DNA of 64,000 nt from Roseibium sp. Sym1 (GCF_027359675.1 NZ_CP114786.1:5120501-5184500); one strand, 5' to 3'; positions 53,671 through 63,786 are shown, counted from the stretch's first letter. Made by a program: numbers and translations. Notes: generated by a model from the letters alone, not told the origin.

Positions 53671-55092
53671 TCAGCGCTGCGGCAGGTGTTTCAGCGGATC
53701 GACCGGCTTGTTGCCCTTGCGCAGCTCGAAATGAACCTGGGGCTGGTTGACGGAGCCGGTCGCACCCGCGAGTGCAACGACGTCGCCCCTCCGGATCGTG
53801 TCCCCGCGCTTGACCTTCAACTCGCTGTTATGCGCATAGGCGGACACCCAGCCGTCGCTGTGGCGCACGAGAATGAGGTTGCCGTAGCCTTTCAGCTCGT
53901 TTCCGGAATAGATGACCGTGCCATCATCCGCGGCATGAACCGCCGTTCCTTCCGGCACCGCCAGGTTGACACCTTCGTTTCGGCCGCCGCCAGGCTTGGC
54001 GCCGAAGTCGGAAATGATGCGGCCGCGGACCGGCCAGCGGAACTGTTCGGTGCTGACGTCGTCTTCGCGCACGCTCGCGACAGTGGTCGGGGTCTTGATC
54101 GGTGCTGTCGGACGGGCCTCCTTGGTCAGGGCCGGCTGAGGCAAGCTGCCCTTTTCAACCGTTCCGGACGGAGCTGCGGCGACCTGGGCAGCCGGCGCCT
54201 TCGGTTGCCGGCGCGGCGCCGGCACGTCGGACGAAGGTGTGCCGGAAGAGATCGACGCCGTGGTCAGCGGGCGCGAAGAGGTGCCGGGCTTGCGTTTCGG
54301 CAAGGTGCTGACACGCGCGATCCTGACAGTGTCCGATGCGACCTCGCCGCGGCTGATGTCGGCAAAACTGGGCTGCCCGGCAGGTTTGGCATCCGGGCGC
54401 GGCATGTTGCGGGCCGATGACGGGATCGAGCCGGTGACCACCCTGTCGCCTGCCGAAACCCTGGGAAGCTTGACCCGTCCGTTCTCGCCTTCGGTCGTGC
54501 TGGCATGCCCGTTCCGGTCCGAATAAACGTAGGTCGGAATAACGACGCTTTGACCTGGGCGGACCTTTGACGGGTCGTCTATTCCGTTTACCGCGACCAA
54601 TGCCTGAATAGGAACGCCATAGCGGCGGGCAACGGAATTGAGGTTGTCACCCTGGCGGAGTTGTACGCGTGTCCCGCCAGCCGAGGTCCAGCCTTTCCAG
54701 CTTCGGGCCTCCTGAGACACTTCAGGTGCCGGCAATGTCGCAACCGGGGACGCCTTCACCGGCGCGGCACTCGCGGCCGGGACCGCGGGCAATGGCGCCG
54801 ACTGGATCCGGGGCGTCGACTTGGGAACAGAGGCGGTGGTCAACGGTTCCGATGAGGACGGAGGCAATCCGGCCGGAGTCCCTCCCGGACCGTTGGCAAT
54901 ATCCTGATAGGTCGGCTGCCGCACGGAGCCGTTCAGTATATCGCGCTGATTCTGGGTGTTGCCGGTATAATAGGGAGGTTCCCCAAACCGTTCCGTCGCG
55001 CTGGAACATCCTGCAAGGGCCGCAGCTACAAGTGCTACCGTGGCCACCTTGCCCATCAGATCCCTGCGGAGGGTACGCATCCGCTTTTTCAT
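53671..55092 (-). CDS. nlpD: NlpD-like lipoprotein: LysM plus degenerate LytM (M23) domain
   Basis: This 473-residue protein has a lipoprotein signal with lipobox LAGC (about residue 28) and a LysM domain (VQLRQGDNLNSVARRYGVPI). A long Pro/Ala/Thr-rich linker follows, then a C-terminal LytM domain. The zinc ligands are altered: NEGVNLAVP where HxGxD is usual, and QPQVHFELR where the first His of HxH is Gln. This is the signature of non-hydrolytic NlpD/EnvC-type amidase activators. It lies downstream of surE-pcm, as nlpD does in E. coli. It probably activates a cell-separation amidase in the periplasm. Confidence 0.87.
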   Translation of the reverse strand: MKKRMRTLRRDLMGKVATVALVAAALAGCSSATERFGEPPYYTGNTQNQRDILNGSVRQPTYQDIANGPGGTPAGLPPSSSEPLTTASVPKSTPRIQSAPLPAVPAASAAPVKASPVATLPAPEVSQEARSWKGWTSAGGTRVQLRQGDNLNSVARRYGVPIQALVAVNGIDDPSKVRPGQSVVIPTYVYSDRNGHASTTEGENGRVKLPRVSAGDRVVTGSIPSSARNMPRPDAKPAGQPSFADISRGEVASDTVRIARVSTLPKRKPGTSSRPLTTASISSGTPSSDVPAPRRQPKAPAAQVAAAPSGTVEKGSLPQPALTKEARPTAPIKTPTTVASVREDDVSTEQFRWPVRGRIISDFGAKPGGGRNEGVNLAVPEGTAVHAADDGTVIYSGNELKGYGNLILVRHSDGWVSAYAHNSELKVKRGDTIRRGDVVALAGATGSVNQPQVHFELRKGNKPVDPLKHLPQR

Positions 55093-55319
55093 CGCCTTAA
55101 CTCTAACCGCTAACTATGGCTGATATGGTTAAGAGTAGACGGCAGTAAGGTTTATAAAGGCTAAAGGCGGTGAAACGAATTCCCGAAAAACCCGGATTTT
55201 TCAGTATTGAAGGTCGCGGCTTAACCCGCCTGCCGGCTGATTATAGTAAATAAGCGCCCATATCGCCCTGGTCGCGCAACAATTCGATTCTCATGACAGA
55301 ATCGGTCAAATGGCCGGAT

Positions 55320-56012
55320 TCAAAGCTTCTTTGCAAGACCTGCCTGCAGCATCACCGTGCGCACCTGCATCAGCGTTTCGGCGGTCATGATACCTTCTGT
55401 CTTTTGGAATTTGATCAGGGATTGCACCTGATTCATTTGGCCAACGGGCGCGATCAGCAGGCCGCCGGGCTTTAGCTGCTGAACCCAGCAGTCCGGAATC
55501 GACTCAACCGCAGCGGTGACGATGATCCGGTCGAACGGCCCCTTCTGCTTGAACCCCTCGAGGCCGTCCGACTGACGGGCCCTGACACTTTCAAGCCTGA
55601 GCGCCTCGAAACGCCGGGTCGCCAGGGTCGTGAGCGTTGAAAACCTGTCGAGCGTTTCCACCCGCGCAGCAAGATGCCCCATGATCGCGGCCTGGTACCC
55701 TGAACCCGTTCCAATTTCCAGAACCGCATGGTCTTTCGAAAGCCCGAGGGCCTGAACCGCAAAAGCGACAAGGGACGGCGCCGTGATCGTCTGCCCGCAC
55801 TCGATGGGCAGCGCCGTATCTTCGTAGGCAAGCCCATGATGTCTTGCCGGCAGGAACAAGCGCCTCGGCACGCGCTCAATGGCTGCGAGAACATCGCGCG
55901 CTCCGACCCCCCGCCGCCTCAGCGCCAGCACCAGTGCCGCGCGTGCTTCGGCTTCGTCCGGCAATCCTGTGGATCCTGCCCCGTCGTCTCCTTCGGGCGT
56001 CTGGCCGGCCAT
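55320..56012 (-). CDS. pcm: Protein-L-isoaspartate O-methyltransferase
   Basis: This 230-residue SAM-dependent methyltransferase shows PLIECGQTITAPSLVAFAVQ (PIMT-specific substrate loop), motif I VLEIGTGSGYQAAIMGHLA, RFEALRLESVRARQSDGLEG and FDRIIVTAAVESIPDCWVQQL. It repairs isoaspartyl residues in aged proteins. The start is 20 bp past the surE stop, so the two are co-transcribed. Confidence 0.94.
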   Translation of the reverse strand: MAGQTPEGDDGAGSTGLPDEAEARAALVLALRRRGVGARDVLAAIERVPRRLFLPARHHGLAYEDTALPIECGQTITAPSLVAFAVQALGLSKDHAVLEIGTGSGYQAAIMGHLAARVETLDRFSTLTTLATRRFEALRLESVRARQSDGLEGFKQKGPFDRIIVTAAVESIPDCWVQQLKPGGLLIAPVGQMNQVQSLIKFQKTEGIMTAETLMQVRTVMLQAGLAKKL

Positions 56013-56032
56013 CTGTTGCTCCCCGCTCGGGA

Positions 56033-56791
56033 TTACTGAAGCGCCCCCGCCAGTTGTGTTACCAGATCGTGGGCCGTCAGATCTATGCGTAGCGGTGAAA
56101 CAGAGACATATCCATCGGCAATCGCCTGCAGGTCCGAATTATCAAGCACCGATTTTCCGCGGTCCTGAAAGCGCAGCCAGTAATACGGATAACCGCGTCC
56201 GTCCTGCCGCTCATCGATCGAGAGCCCGCTTTGCTCATGATGGCCTTGAACCGTGACTTTCACGCCCTTGACCTCTTCCGCCGAACAGGCCGGAAAATTG
56301 ACATTCAGGAGTGTGTAGGGAGGCAAGTCGAAGCCAATCAGTTTCCTGAACAAGTCCGGAGCATGTGTTTCTGCTGTCGAGAAGTCCGGCTCCGCTCTGA
56401 CATCCCAGTTATAGGCCTGGGAAACGGCGATTGACCGGATGCCGAGTATCGCCGCCTCCATCGCCCCGGCGACGGTTCCGGAATAGGTGACGTCCTCTGC
56501 CAGGTTCTGGCCCCTGTTGATCCCCGACAGAACAAGGTCCGGCAAGTCCGGAAGAACCTTGCGAACTCCCATGATCACGCAATCGGTCGGCGTCCCCTTC
56601 AGCGCGAAGTGACGTTCGTCTATGCGCCTCAGGCGAAGCGGATCGCTCAACGTGAGGGAATGGGCGACGCCGCTCTGGTCGGTTTCCGGTGCAATCACCC
56701 AGACGTCTTCGGACAACGTCCTGGCGATGGATTCAAGGACAGCAAGACCCGGCGAATGAATGCCGTCGTCATTGGTAATCAGAATGCGCAT
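56033..56791 (-). CDS. surE: SurE, 5'/3'-nucleotidase
   Basis: This 252-residue protein begins [16 protein letters not shown] with the metal-binding Asp pair (Asp8, Asp9), then [48 protein letters not shown] and LLNVNFPAC (motifs quoted in part). SurE dephosphorylates nucleoside monophosphates in the cytoplasm. ATG at 56791 places the NDDG motif at the N terminus, as the family requires. It heads surE-pcm. Confidence 0.96.
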   Translation of the reverse strand: MRILITNDDGIHSPGLAVLESIARTLSEDVWVIAPETDQSGVAHSLTLSDPLRLRRIDERHFALKGTPTDCVIMGVRKVLPDLPDLVLSGINRGQNLAEDVTYSGTVAGAMEAAILGIRSIAVSQAYNWDVRAEPDFSTAETHAPDLFRKLIGFDLPPYTLLNVNFPACSAEEVKGVKVTVQGHHEQSGLSIDERQDGRGYPYYWLRFQDRGKSVLDNSDLQAIADGYVSVSPLRIDLTAHDLVTQLAGALQ

Positions 56792-56860
56792 GTTCGGCCT
56801 GCTCCAAGAAAATTGGGACGATGGTTCGGTGCTGCGGTGTGCACACAATCGTCAAAGCTG

Positions 56861-56899
56861 AAGAAAAAAGGGCGGCAAGTTTTTCGGATCGCCGCCCTT
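56861..56899 (-). terminator. Terminator after serS
   Basis: AAGGGCGGC (56868-56876) and GCCGCCCTT (56891-56899) pair; on the minus strand the stem is followed by a T-run (A-run at 56861-56869 on the plus strand). Confidence 0.8.
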
Positions 56900-56950
56900 A
56901 GCAACCGGGTTGTCCGACCTGGAGCCGGGCGCCGGCGCGCCCGGCAGTGG

Positions 56951-58231
56951 TCAGCCGATCTTTTCCCGACCGCCCATGTAGGGCCGCAGGACTTCCGGCA
57001 CGGTGATGGTGCCATCGCCGTTCTGGTAGTTCTCAAGGACCGCGATCAGGGCACGGCCAACGGCAATTCCCGATCCGTTGAGCGTGTGAACGTGAACCGG
57101 GTTCTTTGCGTCGGCCGGGCGGTAACGCGCATTCATGCGCCGAGCCTGGAAGTCGCCGCAGACCGAACAGGACGAGATTTCCCGGTAGGTGTCCTGCCCC
57201 GGCAACCAGACCTCGATGTCATAGGTCTTGCGCGCGCCAAAGCCCATGTCACCGGTACACAGCGTCATGACACGATAATGCAGGCCGAGTTTTTGCAGCA
57301 CCAGTTCCGCGCATCCAAGCATGCGTTCCAGTTCACCAAGCGAGTCCTCGGGCTTCGTGACAGACACCAGCTCACATTTCAGGAACTGGTGCTGGCGCAG
57401 CATGCCGCGCGTGTCCCGCCCGGCGGACCCGGCCTCGGACCGGAAACAATACGTCAGGGCGGTGACCCGCATGGGCAACTGGTCCTCGCCCAGCATTTCG
57501 CCGGCGACCAGATTGGTCAGGGGAACTTCCGCGGTCGGGATCAGATAGTGATCCGTGGTTGTCTTGAACAGGTCCTCGCCGAATTTTGGCAGCTGGCCGG
57601 TGCCGTAGAGCGGATCGCCATGCACCAGCAGAGGCGGCGACACTTCCGTGTAGCCGTTTTCCTGTGTGTGCAGGTCGACCATGAACTGGCCAAGTGCCCG
57701 CTCAAGCCGCGCGATCTGGCCCTTCAGCACGACAAAGCGCGAACCGGATAGCCTGGCGGCGGCCGCGAAATCCATGTCGCCGAGGGCTTCACCGAGTTCG
57801 AAATGCTCCTTCGGCGCCTCATTGAAGGTGAATGCGGGCTTGTCTCCATGGGTCTTCAGAAGCACGTTGTCGGCCTCGTCCGCCCCTTCCGGCACATCGT
57901 CATGCGGCAGGTTGGGGATCACGGCCATGGCCGATTCAAGATCGGCGATCAGCTTGCGCTCTTGCTCTTCGCCCGACTGGATGAAGGCCTTGATCTGGGC
58001 GACTTCGTCAATCAGTTCCTGGGCGCGCGCATCGTCGCCCGCGCCCTTGGCCTTGCCGATTTCCTTGGAGGCGGCATTGCGCCGTTCCTGGGCTTCCTGA
58101 AGTCTGGTGATATGGGAGCGGCGGGAATCGTCGAGCGCAATCAGCTTGGCCGCGGAGGCTTCAAAGCCCCGCTTTGCCAGGGCCTGGTCAAAAGCGTCGG
58201 GGTTTTCCCGGATCCATCTAATATCAAACAT
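56951..58231 (-). CDS. serS: Seryl-tRNA synthetase
   Basis: This 426-residue class II synthetase begins [22 protein letters not shown]. It has a coiled-coil tRNA-binding arm (about 30-100) and the class II motifs: motif 2 [20 protein letters not shown] and motif 3 [22 protein letters not shown] at 58231 gives the standard N terminus. Same strand as tatC upstream and surE downstream. Confidence 0.97.
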   Translation of the reverse strand: MFDIRWIRENPDAFDQALAKRGFEASAAKLIALDDSRRSHITRLQEAQERRNAASKEIGKAKGAGDDARAQELIDEVAQIKAFIQSGEEQERKLIADLESAMAVIPNLPHDDVPEGADEADNVLLKTHGDKPAFTFNEAPKEHFELGEALGDMDFAAAARLSGSRFVVLKGQIARLERALGQFMVDLHTQENGYTEVSPPLLVHGDPLYGTGQLPKFGEDLFKTTTDHYLIPTAEVPLTNLVAGEMLGEDQLPMRVTALTYCFRSEAGSAGRDTRGMLRQHQFLKCELVSVTKPEDSLGELERMLGCAELVLQKLGLHYRVMTLCTGDMGFGARKTYDIEVWLPGQDTYREISSCSVCGDFQARRMNARYRPADAKNPVHVHTLNGSGIAVGRALIAVLENYQNGDGTITVPEVLRPYMGGREKIG

Positions 58232-58301
58232 CTTCGCTTCCCGAACGACGGTCGTTGCTGTTGCATTCGTCTGTCGTCCGGAGAGCGATTGCTTGCCGCG
58301 A

Positions 58302-59102
58302 TCAGGCCGCCGCGTCTTCCGCTTCGCGCGCGGCTTCCCGCTCGGCGCGCTGCCGCTCCACCAGTCTGACAGACAGAATGGAGACTTCGTAGAGAAGCAG
58401 CGTTGGCAGCGCAAGACCGATCTGCGAGATCGGGTCCGGGGGTGTCAAAATTGCAGCAGCGGCGAAGGCCCCGACAATCGCATATTTGCGCTTGGACTTC
58501 AGCCCGTCCGCTGACACCAGGCCGGCACGGCCCAGAAGGGTCAGAACGACCGGCAACTGGAAAACGAGGCCGAAGGCGAAGATCAGGATCATGATCAGGC
58601 CGAGATATTCGCTCACCTTGGCAAGGTGCTGAATCGCGACCTTGCCCTGCCCGGCCAGCTGTTCCTGGGACAGGAAAAAGCCCATCGCCATCGGCATGAC
58701 CAGGAAATAGACCAGGCAGGCACCGATCAGGAACAGGATCGGCGTCGCAACCAGAAACGGCAGGAAAGCCCCGCGTTCGTTCTTGTAGAGGCCCGGCGCC
58801 ACGAACATGTAGATCTGGCTGGCAACAACCGGGAAAGCCAGGAACAGGGCGCCAAAAAGCGCCAGTTTCAGCTGGGTGAAGAACCATTCCTGTGGCGCTG
58901 TGAAGATCATCTGCACCGCGTCGGGATCCGGCGCGGCCCTGAGATAGGGCACGGTGAGGATGTTGTAGATGTCGGTTGCGAAGTAGAAACACACGACAAA
59001 CATCACCAGAATCGCGGCAATCGACCACATCAGCCTCTGGCGCAATTCGATCAGGTGTTCGATCAGGGGCGCCTTGGAGGCGTCGATTTCATCCTGACTC
59101 AT
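58302..59102 (-). CDS. tatC: TatC, twin-arginine translocase core subunit
   Basis: This 266-residue protein has six membrane helices. It opens with the conserved [20 protein letters not shown] and has [21 protein letters not shown], the [17 protein letters not shown] loop and [14 protein letters not shown] (quoted in part). It recognises twin-arginine signals. Start codon overlaps the tatB stop (ATGA). The C-terminal tail is highly charged. Confidence 0.96.
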   Translation of the reverse strand: MSQDEIDASKAPLIEHLIELRQRLMWSIAAILVMFVVCFYFATDIYNILTVPYLRAAPDPDAVQMIFTAPQEWFFTQLKLALFGALFLAFPVVASQIYMFVAPGLYKNERGAFLPFLVATPILFLIGACLVYFLVMPMAMGFFLSQEQLAGQGKVAIQHLAKVSEYLGLIMILIFAFGLVFQLPVVLTLLGRAGLVSADGLKSKRKYAIVGAFAAAAILTPPDPISQIGLALPTLLLYEVSILSVRLVERQRAEREAAREAEDAAA

Positions 59103-59569
59103 GCTTTTGCTTCTTCCGTCACGGGCCGGGTGTCCGGTCTGGTTTCTGGATCGGCCGGTACTGCGTCAGCATCAGGCGCCCTTTCCGGGGCGCTTGTCTC
59201 GTTCTTTTCAGGTTCCGGAGACGCTTCGGCCTCGGATTCCTTGGCCGGTTTGGACGGAAGCGGCCGCTCCGGCTTCTTGCCGACGACCTTCTTCTTTTCC
59301 CCATCCTCCTCGATCGACTTCTTCAGATCGCCGAGAGGATTGAAGTTGCCGACATCTTCAACCTGCTTCTTCATGTCGGCAATGTCGGCCTGCTGCTCCG
59401 CTTCGCGCAGGGCATCATTGAAGGTCGACTGGAATTCCCGCGACATGCGCCGCATCTTTCCCATCGTCTGCCCAAGCGTGCGCAGCATGCGCGGCAGGTC
59501 TTTTGGCCCCACAACGATGATCGCCACCGAGGCGATCACCAAGAGTTCGGTCCAGCCGATATCGAACAT
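59099..59569 (-). CDS. tatB: TatB, twin-arginine translocase subunit
   Basis: This 156-residue protein has one N-terminal membrane helix with the TatB signature MFDIGWTELLVIASVAIIVV and GPKDLPRMLRTLGQTMGKMR, then an amphipathic helix and a long acidic Pro/Glu/Lys tail. It docks Tat substrates at TatC. It lies between tatA and tatC. Confidence 0.95.
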   Translation of the reverse strand: MFDIGWTELLVIASVAIIVVGPKDLPRMLRTLGQTMGKMRRMSREFQSTFNDALREAEQQADIADMKKQVEDVGNFNPLGDLKKSIEEDGEKKKVVGKKPERPLPSKPAKESEAEASPEPEKNETSAPERAPDADAVPADPETRPDTRPVTEEAKA

Positions 59570-59610
59570 GTGATGTTCCGTCCCTTAAGGAGACGCGATG
59601 CAGATTGAGA

Positions 59611-59835
59611 TCAGCTCGCTTTGGTCTGATCTTCAGCTTTTGCGGACGGTGCCGATTCGCTTGCCTGATGATCGATCGTCTTCGCGGAGTCGGCTGTGTC
59701 GTCTTCGGCCATGCCCTTCTTGAAGCTCTTGATTCCCTTGGCAACGTCACCCATGAGGTCGGAAATCTTGCCACGTCCGAACAGCAGAACCACCACCACT
59801 GCGATGATCAAGATCTGCCAGATACTAATGCCCAT
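59611..59835 (-). CDS. tatA: TatA, twin-arginine translocase pore subunit
   Basis: This 74-residue protein begins [20 protein letters not shown], followed by [20 protein letters not shown], the TatA hallmark with the FGRGKI hinge. The C-terminal half is polar. First of the tatABC genes; 129 bp downstream of the ABC ATPase gene. Confidence 0.96.
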   Translation of the reverse strand: MGISIWQILIIAVVVVLLFGRGKISDLMGDVAKGIKSFKKGMAEDDTADSAKTIDHQASESAPSAKAEDQTKAS

Positions 59836-59964
59836 ACGCCAAACTCCTGATAATTGGCTTTAAAGCCGTTGAGCCCTTCTAACAAAAAGGGCTTCCTCCC
59901 TGCAACATGCCTGACATCATCATTTCGAACCTTTCGTCCGGAATGATGAACGGGCCGTTCTAAC

Positions 59965-61104
59965 CTAAAACTGGGCCTCGTGCCTCGGAAAAACAAGCAC
60001 GTCTTTCGGATCAGTCGTTACCGCAACGTCCATTCCGCGTTCCCACGGGCTTCCGGCACGCACCCTCGCCTGCAGCGGCGTGTCGAGACCGTCGATTGCG
60101 ATGGAGAGCAGATCGACCTCTCCGACAAACCGTTTGGAACGAACCCGTCCCGGTACGCCACACAGCCCGGCCGTGTTCACGATCACGCCCTGGGGGCGGA
60201 CACAGACATCGACCGGCTGACCGGGCGCAAGACCCGCGGCATCCAGCACACCGACCGGTGTTTCAACGCCGGCTCCCGTGACCAGACCTTCAAGCTGGTT
60301 CAGTTCGGAGAAGAACCGTGCCGCGAACAGGTCGACCGGTTCCTTGTACAGGTCGGCCGCGGTGCCATGCTGCAAGAGCCTGCCGCGCCGCATCAGGGCG
60401 ATCCGGTCGCCCATGCGCATCGCCTCCTCCGGGTCATGGGTCACTATGATGCATGTGGCCCGCGTTTCGCGGATCACGGCCAGGGTCTCGTCGCGCACAT
60501 TGTCTCGCAGGCGCTTGTCGAGACCGGAAAAGGGCTCGTCCATCAAAAGAATTCCCGGCCGGGGAACCAGCGCACGTGCCAGCGCGACCCGCTGCTGTTC
60601 GCCGCCGGACAGGGCATGGGGATAGTCCGCCGCATAATCTGCAAGACCCACGCGACCGAGCGCGCTGAGCGCCGCCGCCCTCGCTTCCTTTTTCGGCATG
60701 CCGGTCAGACCGAACATGACATTGGACAGAATGCTCATATGCGGAAACAGGGCATAGTCCTGAAACATCAGGCCGACACCGCGCTTTTCCGGCGGAAGGA
60801 AGGTGGTGTCGTCGGCAATGTTCCGGCCGTTGATCAGCACCCGGCCGCGCCTCTGCCGCTCAACGCCCGCCGCAATGCGCATGAGCGTTGTCTTGCCGCA
60901 GCCCGAATGACCGAGCAGGCACAGGATCTCACCGGGAGCAATCGACAGACTCAGATCCCGGACGGATGCGACGCCGTCATAATCGTGCGAAACATTTTCA
61001 AAAACGAGACCGGCAGCGATCGTCGCACCGGCGGTTCCCGGCGCGCCCCAGCGCAACGGATGACCGGAGCCATCGGAATTGCTCATCTTGTCGTGGTCTG
61101 GCAT
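59965..61104 (-). CDS. ABC transporter ATP-binding protein, Fe3+/FbpC-like with TOBE domain
   Basis: This 379-residue ATPase has Walker A GHSGCGKTTLMRIAAG, signature LSGGEQQRVALARAL, Walker B GILLMDEPFSGLD and switch IIVTHDPEEAMRMGDRI, then a TOBE domain (about 290-375). GHSGCGKT and the Q-loop MFQDYALFPHM fit the iron(III)/FbpC and potA-like class. Its ATG overlaps the scpB stop (TGATG), so it is coupled to scpB. No permease or binding-protein gene is nearby; it may serve a system encoded elsewhere. Substrate unknown. Confidence 0.85.
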   Translation of the reverse strand: MPDHDKMSNSDGSGHPLRWGAPGTAGATIAAGLVFENVSHDYDGVASVRDLSLSIAPGEILCLLGHSGCGKTTLMRIAAGVERQRRGRVLINGRNIADDTTFLPPEKRGVGLMFQDYALFPHMSILSNVMFGLTGMPKKEARAAALSALGRVGLADYAADYPHALSGGEQQRVALARALVPRPGILLMDEPFSGLDKRLRDNVRDETLAVIRETRATCIIVTHDPEEAMRMGDRIALMRRGRLLQHGTAADLYKEPVDLFAARFFSELNQLEGLVTGAGVETPVGVLDAAGLAPGQPVDVCVRPQGVIVNTAGLCGVPGRVRSKRFVGEVDLLSIAIDGLDTPLQARVRAGSPWERGMDVAVTTDPKDVLVFPRHEAQF

Positions 61105-61796
61105 CAGGCTCCGGCGGGATCGTCCGCATCTTCGTCAAACAGAGAACCGTCTTCTAGAGGATCCTCCTCCTCCGTCAATGCCGAGTCGTCATTTGGTGTC
61201 GGCACAAGGAAGGACGCCGGAACGGCACTGTCGAGCAATCCGGCACCTTTCAGCTCCTCCAGCCCGGGCAGATCCTTGATGCTGTCCAGCCCGAAATGGA
61301 CCATGAACTGCTCCGTCGTTCCATAGGTGACGGGCCGACCCGGCGTTCGCCGGCGGCCCCGCATCCGGATCCATGTCGTTTCCAGCAGGACATCGAGGGT
61401 ACCCTTCGAGGTCGACACACCGCGAATTTCCTCGATTTCAGCCCTGGTCACCGGCTGGTGATAGGCAATGATCGCCAAGGTCTCCAGCGCCGCACGGGAC
61501 AGCTTGCGCTGCTCCTCGACATTGCGCTGCATCAGAAACGCCAGATCTTCCGCCGTGCGGAAACACCATTTTCCCGCAACCCGCACCAGATTGACGCCGC
61601 GCGGCGCATACATCCGCTGCAGTTCTTCCAGCAGTCCCAGGACATCCGTGTTGTCCGGCAGCCGAAGGGTCAGTTCCTCAAGAGACAGGGGATCGGCCGA
61701 GGCAAACAACAGGGCTTCGACCATTCGCAGCCCCGACAAGTCCGTTCCTGCGGTGCGTTCGTGCATTTCATCCGGCACGTCTTCATAAAGATCCAT
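61104..61796 (-). CDS. scpB: ScpB, segregation and condensation protein
   Basis: This 230-residue protein has paired winged-helix domains: VEALLFASADPLSLEEL, then LSRAALETLAIIAYHQPVTRAEIEEIRGV, the ScpB signature (quoted in part: ETLAIIAYHQPVTRAEIE), and YGTTEQFMVHFGLDSIKDLP. The C terminus is acidic. It joins ScpA and SMC in the condensin complex. ATG at 61796 lies 2 bp after the scpA stop; a GTG at 61805 is an alternative start. Confidence 0.94.
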   Translation of the reverse strand: MDLYEDVPDEMHERTAGTDLSGLRMVEALLFASADPLSLEELTLRLPDNTDVLGLLEELQRMYAPRGVNLVRVAGKWCFRTAEDLAFLMQRNVEEQRKLSRAALETLAIIAYHQPVTRAEIEEIRGVSTSKGTLDVLLETTWIRMRGRRRTPGRPVTYGTTEQFMVHFGLDSIKDLPGLEELKGAGLLDSAVPASFLVPTPNDDSALTEEEDPLEDGSLFDEDADDPAGA

Positions 61797-61797
61797 C

Positions 61798-62637
61798 TCA
61801 GACACCCTGGTCCTGCTCCTTGGCTATCGAGCGGATATAGACCGGCGAGAACGGTTCACCCTGCCGGATCTCGACCTGGCCCTCGCGTACCATTTCCAGG
61901 CTTGCGGAAAATGTGCTGGCAACGATCGTTGCCCAGTCCTTGTTGTCGTAAAGGTAGTCCCGGAGATAGGCGTTCAAAGGGGCCCACTCGCTCACCCGCC
62001 CGACCAGTTTGGTCAGAAGCTCGCGTGCCTCCTGCAGAGACCAGACCGTTCGCCTGAGCACCCTGACGGATGTCACCGACTGGCGTTGTCTCTGGGTCGC
62101 ATACGCCGACAGGAGATCATAGACGGATGCTTCCCAGATGCTCTTGTGCTCCACGGACATGGTTTCCGGCTCCCCACGGTGGAACACGTCCCTGCCCTGC
62201 CTGTTTCGAGCCAGCAGTCTTTCGGAAACCTCGCGCATTGCTTCCAGGCGGCGGAGCCTGAACGCCAGCGCAGCGGCCAGTTCCTCGCCCGTCGGCTCGT
62301 CCTCGTCCCTTTGCTCGGGCAGGAGAAGCTTCGATTTGAGGAATGCCAGCCAAGCCGCCATGACAAGGTAATCCGCCGCCAGTTCCAGGCGCATGCGACG
62401 GGCCTCGGCCACGAATTCAAGATATTGTTCAACAAGTTCCAGAATGGATATCCGGGCCAGATCGACCTTCTGGGTCCGCGCCAGGCCGAGCAACAGGTCA
62501 AGAGGCCCCTCGAACCCCTCCACATCGACAACAAGTTGCGGATCGGAGCTGGTACGGTCCTCCATGGAACTGACCGAGGTCAGCAGGTCAAAGGAGCTTT
62601 CCTCGGTGATCTGTTTGTTCCCTTCCAGTTCGCTCAT
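61798..62637 (-). CDS. scpA: ScpA, kleisin subunit of the SMC condensin
   Basis: This 279-residue protein has the kleisin N-terminal motif VEGFEGPLDLLLGLARTQKVDLARI and YLVMAAWLAFLKSKLLLP (quoted in part), with a C-terminal winged helix ending FLALL-type sequence TFSASLEMVREGQVEIRQ. It bridges SMC heads with ScpB. ATG at 62637; stop nearly touches scpB. Located after nagZ by 11 bp. Confidence 0.94.
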   Translation of the reverse strand: MSELEGNKQITEESSFDLLTSVSSMEDRTSSDPQLVVDVEGFEGPLDLLLGLARTQKVDLARISILELVEQYLEFVAEARRMRLELAADYLVMAAWLAFLKSKLLLPEQRDEDEPTGEELAAALAFRLRRLEAMREVSERLLARNRQGRDVFHRGEPETMSVEHKSIWEASVYDLLSAYATQRQRQSVTSVRVLRRTVWSLQEARELLTKLVGRVSEWAPLNAYLRDYLYDNKDWATIVASTFSASLEMVREGQVEIRQGEPFSPVYIRSIAKEQDQGV

Positions 62638-62648
62638 GAACGCTCCGG

Positions 62649-63668
62649 TCAAACACCTTGCCAACCGGTCAGGGTCCGGAATTCCTCCCAGGCCGCCTGA
62701 CCGTCAAAGTCCCCATTCGGCGTCTGCAACCCTTGCAGCGCCCTGTCGCAGCGGCTTTTTGCCTTGCCGGACAGCTCAGGCACGGCTGCGGCGACAGCGC
62801 GCATTTCCGCCATGTCGCCATTGCAGTGCAGGACAATGTCGCAGCCGGCCTCGATGATCTTGTGCGCCCGCTCCCCGAAACCGCCGCCAAGTGCCTTCAT
62901 CGAGATATCATCGCTCATCAGGCACCCCTCGAAGCCTATCTCGCCTCTTATGATCTCTCCGATGACCTTCGTGCTCTGGGTGCATGCCGTTTGCGCATCG
63001 ATCCCTTCGTATACAATATGGGCTGTCATCCCCAATGACACGTGGGAAAGCGCCTTGAATGGGCGGAAATCCACGCTTTCCAGAGAAGAATGGTCTGCTT
63101 CGACCCTCGGAAGCACCAGATGGCTGTCGACGCGCGCCCTTCCGTGGCCCGGAATGTGCTTGATCACCGGCAGCACACCACCGGCAAGGGCACCGTCCAC
63201 CATGGCCTGCCCAAGTTGGGCGACCGTGTCCGGGTTCTGTGAGAAGGCACGGTCGCCGATGGCATCTACCGTATCGGGAAACCGGACATCAAGGCATGGC
63301 AGGCAATCAATGGTGATTCCCACGCAACGCAAGTCTTCCGCAATCAGGCGTGCCCCCAGCCATGCTGCCCGTTTCCCCGCATCGGGTTCCCTGTCATGAA
63401 GGTCGCCATATAGCCCAGGCGCAGGGTATTTGCGCCATTGTGGCGGTCTGAGCCTCTGGACCCTGCCTCCCTCCTGGTCGACCAGAACGGGCGCATCATC
63501 GCGGCCCACGGCGTCGCGGAAGGTGTTTGTCAGGTCGACGACCTGGTCCGGAGTTTCGATATTCCTGGCAAACAGGATCAATCCCCAGGGTCTTTCTGCC
63601 CTCATGAAGGAAAATTCGTCTGCGCTCAGGCGCGGTCCGGCACAACCGGTGACAAAGGCTTTGGTCAT
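62649..63668 (-). CDS. nagZ: NagZ, beta-N-acetylglucosaminidase (GH3) of peptidoglycan recycling
   Basis: This 339-residue GH3 enzyme shows PWGLILFARNIETPDQVVDL, VLVDQEGGRVQRL, the active-site loop IKHIPGHGRARVDSH (His in HGRA general acid loop) and SDDISMKALGG with the nucleophile Asp. NagZ removes GlcNAc from anhydromuropeptides in the cytoplasm. First gene of the nagZ-scpA-scpB-ABC series. ATG at 63668. Confidence 0.95.
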   Translation of the reverse strand: MTKAFVTGCAGPRLSADEFSFMRAERPWGLILFARNIETPDQVVDLTNTFRDAVGRDDAPVLVDQEGGRVQRLRPPQWRKYPAPGLYGDLHDREPDAGKRAAWLGARLIAEDLRCVGITIDCLPCLDVRFPDTVDAIGDRAFSQNPDTVAQLGQAMVDGALAGGVLPVIKHIPGHGRARVDSHLVLPRVEADHSSLESVDFRPFKALSHVSLGMTAHIVYEGIDAQTACTQSTKVIGEIIRGEIGFEGCLMSDDISMKALGGGFGERAHKIIEAGCDIVLHCNGDMAEMRAVAAAVPELSGKAKSRCDRALQGLQTPNGDFDGQAAWEEFRTLTGWQGV

Positions 63669-63786
63669 GAAACCGGCTTAGCCGCCACGTGGTGACCCGT
63701 CAAGAAAGTCAGACCCGGACACTTGCGCCTGGGCTGTGAACTTGCTTTCTAATTGCCTCAAGACCCAGACCTGATCGGAGCCTTCC

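Noticed and set aside
56609..57751. A 380-codon frame opposite surE and serS
   Set aside because: Crosses the serS terminator and two known genes; no domain.
61150..61170. CCTCCTCCTCC in scpB as another RNA motif
   Set aside because: It is within coding sequence (Glu/Asp-rich tail on the minus strand), lacks the CCTCCTCCC form and the flanking stem.
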